Origin: Microbacterium sp. JZ31
GTDB taxonomy: Bacteria; Actinomycetota; Actinomycetes; Actinomycetales; Microbacteriaceae
Assembly: GCF_016805985.1 (NCBI RefSeq)
Contig: NZ_CP017661.1
Coordinates: 2,294,001 to 2,358,000, forward strand
Length of the DNA stretch: 64,000 nt
Reading direction: 5' to 3'
Position numbers and translations under genes: made by a program. The notes beneath the pieces are model-generated. The model was not told the origin of the DNA. It did no database searches and saw only the letters and a list, made by a program, of their open reading frames with translations. Positions 56,804 through 63,815 of the stretch are shown in pieces; positions within the stretch are counted from its first letter, which is position 1, and each line of letters begins with the position of its first letter.

Positions 56804-56822
56804 AGGGCCCCGGTGGGGCCCT
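56804..56822 (+). promoter_or_regulatory. Perfect hairpin just upstream of the acetyltransferase ribosome site
   Basis: AGGGCCCC-GGT-GGGGCCCT, 8-bp stem and 3-nt loop, ending 8 nt before AAAGGA and 17 nt before the ATG at 56840. On the RNA it would stand next to the ribosome site, so it could control translation or stability. Terminator-like in shape, but it lies ahead of the gene. Confidence 0.55.
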
Positions 56823-56839
56823 GATACGAAAGGACCGAG

Positions 56840-57454
56840 ATGTCCCACTCCCCCGTCATCGCAGCCACGGCCGATGTGTCGTCCGACGCCGTCGTCGGCG
56901 ATCGCACGCGCGTATGGCATCTCGCGCAGGTGCGTGAGCAGGCCCGCCTCGGTGCCGACTGCATCATCGGCCGCGGCGCCTACATCGGCCCGGGCGTCGT
57001 CATGGGAGACGCGTGCAAGGTGCAGAACCACGCGCTCGTGTACGAGCCGGCTCGGCTGGGCGACGGCGTGTTCATCGGACCCGCGGTGGTGCTGACGAAC
57101 GACGAGTTCCCGCGCGCCGTCACACCGGAGGGGCGCCTCAAGGGCGCGGAGGACTGGCATGCCGTGGGCGTCACAATCGAACGGGGCGCGTCGATCGGCG
57201 CCCGCGCGGTGTGCATCGCTCCCGTCACGGTCGGCGCCTGGGCGCTCGTCGCCGCGGGAGCCGTGGTCACGAAGGACGTCCCGGCGCACGCGCTGATGGT
57301 CGGAGTCCCCGCGCGGCGCGTGGGGTGGGTCGGCCGCTCCGGCCGACCGCTCGAGCAGTCCGGCGACGAGTGGATCTGCCCGGTCACCGGAGAGCGGTAC
57401 CGCGAGCAGGACGGCGCGCTCGCCGCCGTCGACCTGTCGGTCGCCTCGGCGTGA
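56840..57454 (+). CDS. Hexapeptide-repeat N-acetyltransferase (WlbB/WbpD-like)
   Basis: 204 residues. Left-handed beta-helix acetyltransferase: VSSDAVVGDRTRVWHLAQVR, IGRGAYIGPGVVMGDACKVQN, GVFIGPAVVLTNDEFPRAV, VTIERGASIGARAV and VAAGAVVTKDVPAHALMVG. The block NDEFPR with the following disordered loop and C-terminal zinc-like ICPVTGERYREQDG are typical of WlbB/WbpD, which acetylate the 3-amino group of UDP-2-acetamido-3-amino-dideoxyglucuronate. Fits the Gfo/Idh and DegT enzymes of the same locus. AAAGGA 8 nt upstream of the ATG. It ends at a strong hairpin. Confidence 0.9.
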   Translation: MSHSPVIAATADVSSDAVVGDRTRVWHLAQVREQARLGADCIIGRGAYIGPGVVMGDACKVQNHALVYEPARLGDGVFIGPAVVLTNDEFPRAVTPEGRLKGAEDWHAVGVTIERGASIGARAVCIAPVTVGAWALVAAGAVVTKDVPAHALMVGVPARRVGWVGRSGRPLEQSGDEWICPVTGERYREQDGALAAVDLSVASA

Positions 57455-57460
57455 TCGCCG

Positions 57461-57486
57461 CGGGCGGCGCGTACGCGCGCCGCCCG
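57461..57486. terminator. Bidirectional terminator hairpin
   Basis: 11-bp perfect stem CGGGCGGCGCG / CGCGCCGCCCG with a TACG loop, 6 nt past the acetyltransferase stop and 71 nt before the stop of the convergent epimerase gene. Confidence 0.7.
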
Positions 57487-57556
57487 CCGCATCGAGTGCC
57501 CGCCTCCCCCGGGAGGGTGGCGGATGCGAGGCGGCGGTCCGCCGCCGGCGACGCGG

Positions 57557-58612
57557 TCAGGCGAACTGGCCGCCCGCCGCGAAGCCGGGCAGGCCCGGGC
57601 GCCCGATGCCGCGGTCGCGCTCCTCCAGCCGAGCCAGGATCTGCTGCGGCGTCCGAAGGCAGCTGCGGAACCAGCGGACGAGGTCGGCGACGCCTGCCTC
57701 GAACGGCATCGCCGCCGTGAAGCCGGTGAGCTTGTGCACGAGCCGGCCGTCCCCGACCAGATGCCGCGCTTCCCCGGGACGCGGATCCACGTGCAGGGGG
57801 ACGAGATCGGGGCGACCCACGAGCCGCGCCACCGTCTCGGCCAGGGCTCGGATGGAGATGTCCCGTCCCGAGCCGAGGTTGACCGCGCGCCCGACCGCGG
57901 CGTCGCACTCCGCGATCGTCGCCAGCCCGCGCGCGAGATCCGTCACATGGATGAAGTCGCGCGTCTGGCGCCCGTCGCCGTGGACGATCGCGGGCAGACC
58001 GCAGAGGTTCCGGAGGATCGTGAGCGGAAGCATCTCGCCGCTGTCGCCCTCGAAATGGCTGCGCGGCCCGTATGCGCTGAAGGGCCGCACGACGACCGCC
58101 GGCAGACCGTGCTCGCGGTGGGCCGCGCGCACGTACGCCTCCCCGGCGAGCTTTGACGCGCCGTACGCGGTCGCGGGCCTCGTGGGATGCCGCTCGTCGA
58201 CGCGCGTGCGCTGGGAGGCGCCGAAGACGTCGCTGGTGCTGACGTGCACGAAGCGGCGCACGTGCGCGGCGCGTGCGCGCTCGACGAGACCCAGCGTCGC
58301 GGTGACGTTGACGTCGTGGTTCTCGACGGGGTCCTGTGCGGCCTTCCTGGCGCACAGACACGCGAGGTGGAACACCACATCGGCGTCGTCGACCGCGCGC
58401 AGTGCCGCCTCGGACCGGATGTCCGCCTGCACGATCCGCACCCGCGAATCGTCGATCCACCGCAGGACGTTCGCGCGGCGTCCGGTCGTGAACGAGTCCA
58501 CGACCGTGACCTGCGTCGCGCGGCGTCGGGTGACGAGCTCCTCCACCAGATGACTGCCGATGAAGCCGGCGCCGCCGGTGATGACGATGCGTTCCCCCGC
58601 CAGGGACATCAT
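57557..58612 (-). CDS. NAD-dependent epimerase/dehydratase (extended SDR)
   Basis: 351 residues from the ATG at 58612. Nucleotide-sugar epimerase or dehydratase of the GalE/RmlB group. Rossmann motif VITGGAGFIGSHLVEE (about 9-24), VDSFTTGRR, ADIRSEAAL, catalytic Ser in VHVSTSDVFG and the YxxxK pair in TAYGASKLAGE (about 153-163), followed by VRPFSAYGPR. A pattern ending QTRDFIHVTDLA points to the UDP-glucose 4-epimerase-like subgroup. It supplies a precursor for the neighbouring EPS locus, by context. It is monocistronic on this strand, preceded by a 170-bp gap. Confidence 0.9.
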   Translation of the reverse strand: MMSLAGERIVITGGAGFIGSHLVEELVTRRRATQVTVVDSFTTGRRANVLRWIDDSRVRIVQADIRSEAALRAVDDADVVFHLACLCARKAAQDPVENHDVNVTATLGLVERARAAHVRRFVHVSTSDVFGASQRTRVDERHPTRPATAYGASKLAGEAYVRAAHREHGLPAVVVRPFSAYGPRSHFEGDSGEMLPLTILRNLCGLPAIVHGDGRQTRDFIHVTDLARGLATIAECDAAVGRAVNLGSGRDISIRALAETVARLVGRPDLVPLHVDPRPGEARHLVGDGRLVHKLTGFTAAMPFEAGVADLVRWFRSCLRTPQQILARLEERDRGIGRPGLPGFAAGGQFA

Positions 58613-58763
58613 GCGATCGCCCCGGCGCCACACGACGCAACGCTGTGTCGCTCTGCCACGGAGTGCTCCCCGCTCATACGCGGGAGTCCGAGCTCCCGCC
58701 TTCACCGACGCGGTCGCGACCGGCGAGATGAGAGAGCAGGAAGAGGGAGCGGTGATACGGGCT

Positions 58764-58777
58764 GCCGGCGAACCGGC
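58764..58777 (-). terminator. UUCG-tetraloop hairpin after the TPxFEV protein gene
   Basis: On the minus strand GCCGG-TTCG-CCGGC, 5 nt past the stop at 58783. The tetraloop makes it unusually stable for its length. The rest of the 58613-58782 gap shows nothing further. Confidence 0.45.
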
Positions 58778-58782
58778 GCCGT

Positions 58783-59244
58783 TCAGACCTCGAAGTGCGG
58801 GGTGATGAACTCGCGAAGGTCGCCGTCGATCCGCACGACGAGCCGCACGTTCGACAGGCCGGGCTCGACGTCCGCAAATGCGAACCGGCCCTCGCCCGCC
58901 ATCTCGGCCGCCCACTCGCGATCGCCCTGCGACAGGCGGGCCGCGAGCACCTCGGGCTCCGCCCATCCGTCCACTCGATGCATGCCCGACTCGCTCTGCG
59001 ACACGTGCAGCACCACGTTCGTGGCCTCGTCGTTGAACTGCAGCGTCAGTCGCTCGTGCTCGTTGCGCACGGCGCTGAGCTCGGCCGGCACCTGGGTCAG
59101 CAGCGCGTACTCCCGCGAGAGGTCCTCGACGGCCACCGCCGCGATCATCCGCGCCGTCATGTCGGCGGGAGGCGCGTCGTGGCGCTCCCACATCGAGCGC
59201 AGGTCGGCGAGAATCGCGCCTTCGTCATCCACGCTCATGATCAT
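58783..59244 (-). CDS. Small two-domain protein of the CHAT/S8 cassette, copy 1 (C-terminus TPHFEV)
   Basis: 153 residues. Not a family I can name. N-terminal 60 residues are helical and charged (ADLRSMWERHDAPPADMTAR then EDLSREYALLTQ), shaped like the short N-terminal part of zinc-less anti-sigma-type or substrate-adaptor proteins. The C-terminal 95 residues look like one beta-sandwich, with RVDGWAEPEVLAARLSQGDR, GEGRFAFADVEPGLSNVRLV and the last residues REFITPHFEV. A second copy (63816-64000) is about 78% identical over its visible 60 residues and ends REFITPQFEV. In other actinobacteria I recall similar small proteins beside CHAT and S8 genes and ECF sigma factors, but this cannot be verified here. 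It overlaps the 33-codon ORF as ATGA. Confidence 0.7.
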   Translation of the reverse strand: MIMSVDDEGAILADLRSMWERHDAPPADMTARMIAAVAVEDLSREYALLTQVPAELSAVRNEHERLTLQFNDEATNVVLHVSQSESGMHRVDGWAEPEVLAARLSQGDREWAAEMAGEGRFAFADVEPGLSNVRLVVRIDGDLREFITPHFEV

Positions 59245-59342
59245 CCACCGTCGTCTATCAGTTCGCGACGCGCACCGCCGTATGGCTGCTGAATGCGCGC
59301 TGCGCCGGGCTTTCGCTCGTCCGCGCTCACCTGCGTCTCCAT
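59241..59342 (-). CDS. 33-residue ORF translationally coupled to the TPHFEV protein
   Basis: METQVSADERKPGAARIQ to ...RRELIDDGG, 33 codons, too short for standard gene calling. The TGA overlaps the ATG at 59244 as ATGA (sequence TGGATGATCATG), the same coupling used throughout the window. A -10 box (TATCAT, 59370-59375) would start the message about 20 nt before the ATG. No ribosome site is obvious. Polar, without signal or membrane segment. It may be a true small protein or a leader peptide that sets translation of the next gene. Confidence 0.4.
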   Translation of the reverse strand: METQVSADERKPGAARIQQPYGGARRELIDDGG

Positions 59343-59369
59343 GACGGACAGGACCCGATCAGGCCGCAG

Positions 59370-59375
59370 ATGATA
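59370..59375 (-). promoter_or_regulatory. -10 box of the 59342/59244 transcript
   Basis: TATCAT (five of six to TATAAT) on the minus strand. The 18-bp palindrome lies 10 nt upstream, overlapping where the -35 would be; CAGTTC there is a poor -35, as expected for an activated promoter. Confidence 0.55.
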
Positions 59376-59385
59376 CCCGGATGAG

Positions 59386-59403
59386 GTGGGCAGAACTGCC
59401 CAG
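59386..59403. promoter_or_regulatory. 18-bp palindrome, copy 2 (putative operator)
   Basis: GTGGGCA-GAAC-TGCCCAG; the inner arms TGGGCA/TGCCCA are perfect. It matches copy 1 at 39302-39319 in 16 of 18 positions and sits over the -35 region of the 59342 promoter. Confidence 0.55.
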
Positions 59404-59463
59404 TTCCGAATATACCGGATGACATCCGTCCTGGAGACCGGTGAAGCCGGTTTGATACGCAGC

Positions 59464-61953
59464 TCAGAATCCGCTGCCGTGCACCAGGAACGGTGACACG
59501 AGGCCGGTCTCCACCTGCGCGGCCGCCAGCGCATCCGACGGCGCCAAACCCGCGGCGAGACCGCCGTGCAGGGCGGCGAGCAGCTCGGCCGCGACATCGT
59601 CGGCCACCGTGACGGGGGCCGCGACCACGCAGACGGCGCCCGCGTGCAGCCACGCGTGCGCCATGCTCATGGCCTCGGCACCCCAGCGGACCGAAGAGCG
59701 CCCCAGCTCGCAGGCCGACAGCACGACGGTCTTGGGCGGTCGGCCGATGAGGTCGATGTCATATCCGAACAGCGTGCCGTCGGCGAGGCTCAGGCCGGAG
59801 AGCATCGGCGCGTCGAGCGCGTGACGGCCGTGCGCGACGAGGTGCAGCACATCGACCTCGTCGGCCAGCGCGCTCACGGCGGAGACGGTGGCGGCACCGC
59901 CCTGCAGGACGCGCGGCGCGGGCGACGTGCCGCCCCGGTCGACGCCGTTGACCTCCCACGCGAAGGCCGCGGTCAGCGCCTCCTCCGCGCCGCGCGCAAC
60001 GCCCGGCCCGACGGCGAAGCCCGCGTTCCTGCCCGTGCGCTCCCACGAACGCGCCGCCATCCAGCGAGAGGCGGAGCGCGCGAGGGACACCGAGCGGCCG
60101 TGCATGCCCGGCAACATCGTCCACGGCATTCCGGCCAGGATGCCCGGAGCGGTGATCAGCACACGGCGCGGATCGCCGGCCGCGGCGAGCGGGGCCTCGA
60201 CCAGCAGGCGTGACAGGGCCGAGAGGCGCGCATCGAGCGCCCGGCCGACGACCTGCGCCATGGGCCCGGCTCCCACCGAGGCGACCACGTCGAGGTCTGC
60301 TCGCAGCCCGGGCATCCAGTCGTGCACGGAGGCGCCGTCGATGTCGACGATGCGCGGCTTCCCGGTCGCGGGGATCACGAGGCACACCAGCGCATTGCGG
60401 CTGTACACGTAGGTCAGCAGCGCCGTGTCGCTCTCGAGATGGGAACGCAGCGTCTCGAGGTCGACGCGCGGGATGCGATGCCCGTCGCCCACCGTCGCCC
60501 ACTGCCGCTCTCGCAGGCGCTCCCGCAGCTGCCGCACGCGGGGGTCCTGCTCCCACGACGCCCCCGCCTCCTCACGCAGCAGCCGCAACTGCGCGAGGTC
60601 GGCTGCGTGCTCCGGATCGCGCGGGGGACGCACGGGGCTCACCTGGTGCGCGAAATGACGCGCGCGCTCCGACCATTCGAACAGCACATCCGGCCGGCGG
60701 GACCGGATCGCGGCGGAGAGCCCCTCGAACATGACGCCGTTGCCGTGCATCGCGATGGAGGATGCCACATCGAGCGCGCCGAACGAACGCTGCCATTCCG
60801 ACAGGGTGTCCAGGCCTGCGGCCGCGTGACGCCGCACCGCGAGGTCGTCGCCGCGCGCCGAGGCCTGCACCGCACGTGCCTCGTGCGTGAGCAGGCGAAC
60901 GGGCAGCGGATCGGTGCGGCGGAGCCTGCCCACGCCGGGATCGGCCTCTCCGCGGCGCGCGCACGCGATCCACTGCGTCAGCCGCAGCATCCGCGCCTCG
61001 CTCGGGAATCCCGCTTGCTCGAGCGCCTCGACCGTCTGCTCGACCTGCTGCGCGGCAGGGCGGCGCCGACCGGCGTCGGGCATGTACAGCAGCGCACGCA
61101 GCCGGATGCCTTCGGCTCGTACAGCCCACGCTGAACTGCCCAGGCTCCGGAAACGGCGTGCTGCGCGCCCGGCGACCTCCGCGCAACGCGGGAGGTCGTA
61201 GGTGAGCAGCGACCGCGCGAGGTGGAACTCGGCCTCGGCCCGGGATTGCGGCATGTGGGCCGCGCCGAACGACCGTGCCACCTGCTCCAGCGTCTTCTCC
61301 GCCTCGAGCACCTGCCCCGCCTCGCGCAGCACCTCCGCGCGATCGAGATCGCAGATCGCCGCATTCGCGGGGGACGATGACATGACGGGGCGCGCGGCGG
61401 ACATGCGCTCGAGCGCCGTGACGAGGTCGCCGTCGAGAAGAGCCATGTACCCGGAATTGTGAACCGTGGCGGCGTGGTCCTCGATGAGGCCGGCCTGCTG
61501 ATAGATCGCAGCCGCGGAATCCAAGTCGCTCCGCGCTGCCGCGAGGTGACCGAGGCGCATGTGAGCGACGCTGCGATTCGTCAGCATCGCTGCGCGGCGC
61601 ACGTCGTTCCTCTCTGCTGCGAGCGCACGATCCAGCCAGAGGACCGCGTCGGCGAAATCGCCGCGCTCCACGGCGAGCGCACCGAGCTGGCCCTGGAGAA
61701 GGGCGGCAGAAGCAGGCGAGATCGCCCGCACGCTTCCTGAGTCCTCAAGGATCTCCCGGCAAAGCCGCTCCGCTTCCTCCGGACGCCCTGTCCGGGTCAG
61801 CACGTACGCGAGCGTGCCGGCGACCTTCGCCCGCTGATCGGGGAATTCCGCCCGATCGGCCGCAGCCCGCAGGACGCGGCGGGCCGCGGTCAGGCGACCC
61901 AGATTGCTGAGCGCCACACCTCTGGCGTGGAGGTCATCCGCGGTGAGACGCAT
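59464..61953 (-). CDS. TPR-CHAT caspase-like protease
   Basis: 829 residues. The N-terminal 430 or so are TPR-type helical repeats (GVALSNLGRLTAARRVLRAA, AEEAERLCREI-like units, LGHLAAARSDLDSAAAIYQ, AGQVLEAEKTLEQVARSF). The C-terminal 280 form a CHAT domain (clan CD, caspase fold) with catalytic His708 in VLHLVAHGRH and Cys748 in TVVLSACELG, plus the upstream VLITAPGILAGMPWTML. No signal or membrane segment: cytosolic. CHAT proteases are activated by partner binding and cut specific substrates, e.g. gasdermins or csx30-type proteins in other systems. Here an S8 protease lies 191 nt upstream and small paralogous proteins flank both. AGGGA precedes the ATG at 61953. Confidence 0.9.
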   Translation of the reverse strand: MRLTADDLHARGVALSNLGRLTAARRVLRAAADRAEFPDQRAKVAGTLAYVLTRTGRPEEAERLCREILEDSGSVRAISPASAALLQGQLGALAVERGDFADAVLWLDRALAAERNDVRRAAMLTNRSVAHMRLGHLAAARSDLDSAAAIYQQAGLIEDHAATVHNSGYMALLDGDLVTALERMSAARPVMSSSPANAAICDLDRAEVLREAGQVLEAEKTLEQVARSFGAAHMPQSRAEAEFHLARSLLTYDLPRCAEVAGRAARRFRSLGSSAWAVRAEGIRLRALLYMPDAGRRRPAAQQVEQTVEALEQAGFPSEARMLRLTQWIACARRGEADPGVGRLRRTDPLPVRLLTHEARAVQASARGDDLAVRRHAAAGLDTLSEWQRSFGALDVASSIAMHGNGVMFEGLSAAIRSRRPDVLFEWSERARHFAHQVSPVRPPRDPEHAADLAQLRLLREEAGASWEQDPRVRQLRERLRERQWATVGDGHRIPRVDLETLRSHLESDTALLTYVYSRNALVCLVIPATGKPRIVDIDGASVHDWMPGLRADLDVVASVGAGPMAQVVGRALDARLSALSRLLVEAPLAAAGDPRRVLITAPGILAGMPWTMLPGMHGRSVSLARSASRWMAARSWERTGRNAGFAVGPGVARGAEEALTAAFAWEVNGVDRGGTSPAPRVLQGGAATVSAVSALADEVDVLHLVAHGRHALDAPMLSGLSLADGTLFGYDIDLIGRPPKTVVLSACELGRSSVRWGAEAMSMAHAWLHAGAVCVVAAPVTVADDVAAELLAALHGGLAAGLAPSDALAAAQVETGLVSPFLVHGSGF

Positions 61954-62144
61954 CGGCAGTCCCTGAAAGATATGAGATATCCCTCTTCCGGGATGCCGGA
62001 TGCGGGTGCATGATGTCCGGTAGCGGACCGGGCCCCCGACCGATTCGACGTCCCGAATCCCGTCCTACCCTGATATCGAGGCCCCCCCAATGCCTTTCAC
62101 CCGCACTACTCTGGCGCGCCTGCACGTGGTTGCGCATCGTCCGC
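61954..62144. other. 191-bp gap between the S8 and CHAT genes
   Basis: On the minus strand it contains AT-rich hexamers (GATATC, CATATCTTTC) 20-35 nt before the CHAT ATG that could be a -10 region, and the CHAT ribosome site. Short open frames in it have no coding character. The gap means CHAT may have its own promoter rather than only read-through from the S8 gene. Confidence 0.4.
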
Positions 62145-63737
62145 TCACACCCGAGATCCGTCGCCGCGGTCGACGAGCTGAAGCGCGGCTCTGGTCGCCT
62201 TCCGTGACCGTGAGACCGGCCCTCCGTCTGCTGTTGCCGTAGGAGCCGAAAGGGGCTGCGGCCCCAGCTCCGCAGCGATCAGGCCTGCGACGAACGGCGC
62301 GGCGAACGACGTGCCGCTCCAGGTCGCGAATCCCCCGCGGTAGTCCTCGCCGGCGATCGTCAGACGACGGCGATCGTAGAGGTCCTCCCGCGATGAGGCC
62401 TGACGGCCGCCCTCGAAGGCGGGCATGCAGCTCACGACAGCGGCGCCGAGCGCGTATGCGCGCACCCACGGGCCGACGTTGGAGAACAGCGCGACCGACA
62501 TCGCGCCTGGATTCAGCGCACCCACTGAGGTGTGCTCCGCCAAGTCATCCGGTGCAATCCCGTTGTCTGCGCCCGGCCATGGCCAGAGCGACGCGGGGAA
62601 GCTCGGTCGATCGATCGCGTCATTGCCCGCAGAACAGACCACCGCGACCCCGAGCTCGCGCGCGCTGCGCAGCAGCTCGTAGAGCGTGCGCGAGTACAGT
62701 CCATCCTCCGGCGTCTCGTGGTAGTACCCCAGCGACAGGTTCAGCACATCGATCGCCATGCCGCCGGCCTGGCCGACGGCATGGCGACGGACAAGTTCGA
62801 TCACCTCCGAGAGGGTCCGGATCAGCAGGCTCTCCTCGACGAGGCCGAGCGCGTCGGCGAGTCGGACGGACACGATGTCCGCGTCGGGCGCGATCTGACG
62901 GACCACTCCGGCGATGAAGGTGCCATGGCCGGCGACCGGATCGATCTCGCCGTCGAGCTGCCCGTAGAGATCGCCGAACCGCTCGGGATCCGCCGCATCC
63001 GTCAATCCGATCGGGACGCCGTCGAGATCGAGCTTTCGGGTCACGATGTCATCCGGCAGCCACTCATGCACACCACAGCCGGTGTCCAGCACAGCCACCA
63101 CTGGGCGGCGCTTTCCCTTCTTGAGCTCCGCCGAGCGCGCCGGAGCGGCGCCGAGCCTCGTGATCGGCTGACGCCCACCCCATCCCGGCTCGGCGTACTC
63201 ATCGGCGCCGAAGGGGTTCGTGCGCGTGAAGGGATTCGTGCGCGTGAACGGGTTGGTCCGAGTGAACGGGTTGACGCCGACCGGATCGATCGCCAGCACG
63301 TGATCCAGGCCCACCCCCTCGAGCCTGGTCTTCTTCAGCCGGCGCGTGCGCTGCAGCAGTCGCCAGGCATCGGGTGCGAGCGGAGAGTCGGCATCCGGCG
63401 CCTCGCCGGGGGCGACGACGCGCACGCGGGTGACGCCCGGCACGCCCGGCAGCAGCGGCTGCGGCTCTGCGTCGAATCCGCGCAGAGGGCGGCCGCGCAG
63501 GTCCTCGGGCTCGATGCGCCAGCCGAACGTCGCGGCGACCTCGTCGAGGTCGCGGAGGTGCTCCTCGCGGAGCTTCCGGTCGCTCGAGACCAGCAGACGA
63601 TCCGGCACGTACACGGTGGGGAACGCCTGGATGCCCGGCACAGGCTCGACGGTCGGGTCGAGCGTGCGCCCCCTCGGCACCGATCCGGCTGCGCGATCGC
63701 GCCAGGTCCAGTTCTCGGGCTGCGATGAGTCGACCAT
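62145..63737 (-). CDS. Subtilisin-like S8 serine protease, cytosolic, with NPFTRT repeats
   Basis: 530 residues. Catalytic triad Asp218 (VAVLDTGCG), His271 (GHGTFIAG) and Ser477 (GTSFAAPFVAG), oxyanion Asn372 (SAGNDA); all present, so likely active. No signal peptide: the N-terminus is MVDSSQPENWTWRDRAAG. A 150-residue N-terminal domain of mixed alpha/beta character precedes three perfect NPFTRT hexapeptides and a fourth NPF (156-176), which separate it from the protease domain like a cleavable linker. The C-terminal 40 residues are polar. AGAGGTG lies just before the ATG at 63737. It is followed by the CHAT gene after a 191-bp gap. Confidence 0.9.
   Translation of the reverse strand: MVDSSQPENWTWRDRAAGSVPRGRTLDPTVEPVPGIQAFPTVYVPDRLLVSSDRKLREEHLRDLDEVAATFGWRIEPEDLRGRPLRGFDAEPQPLLPGVPGVTRVRVVAPGEAPDADSPLAPDAWRLLQRTRRLKKTRLEGVGLDHVLAIDPVGVNPFTRTNPFTRTNPFTRTNPFGADEYAEPGWGGRQPITRLGAAPARSAELKKGKRRPVVAVLDTGCGVHEWLPDDIVTRKLDLDGVPIGLTDAADPERFGDLYGQLDGEIDPVAGHGTFIAGVVRQIAPDADIVSVRLADALGLVEESLLIRTLSEVIELVRRHAVGQAGGMAIDVLNLSLGYYHETPEDGLYSRTLYELLRSARELGVAVVCSAGNDAIDRPSFPASLWPWPGADNGIAPDDLAEHTSVGALNPGAMSVALFSNVGPWVRAYALGAAVVSCMPAFEGGRQASSREDLYDRRRLTIAGEDYRGGFATWSGTSFAAPFVAGLIAAELGPQPLSAPTATADGGPVSRSRKATRAALQLVDRGDGSRV
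63210..63272. repeat. Coding 18-bp tandem repeat (NPFTRT units)
   Basis: Three 18-bp units and a partial fourth, encoding NPFTRT x3 then NPF in the S8 protease linker. The DNA copies differ at synonymous sites (GTGCGCGTGAAGG, GTGCGCGTGAACG, GTCCGAGTGAACG), so the peptide, not only the DNA, seems to have been kept. Confidence 0.85.
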
Positions 63738-63815
63738 GAGTCACCTCTCTGCGCGGCGGGGGCCGCGCTCGACCTCACGGCGGCGTGGGGGCGCCGCCGT
63801 CGTGCCGAGAGAGGA

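Noticed and set aside
58620..58782. Small gene in the gap between epimerase and cassette protein
   Set aside because: The available frames lack start signals; apart from the UUCG hairpin next to 58783, nothing is seen.
61890..62207. Short open frames in the S8-CHAT gap (about 65 codons each, both strands)
   Set aside because: They overlap one another, lack ribosome sites and have no codon bias; they look like chance frames.
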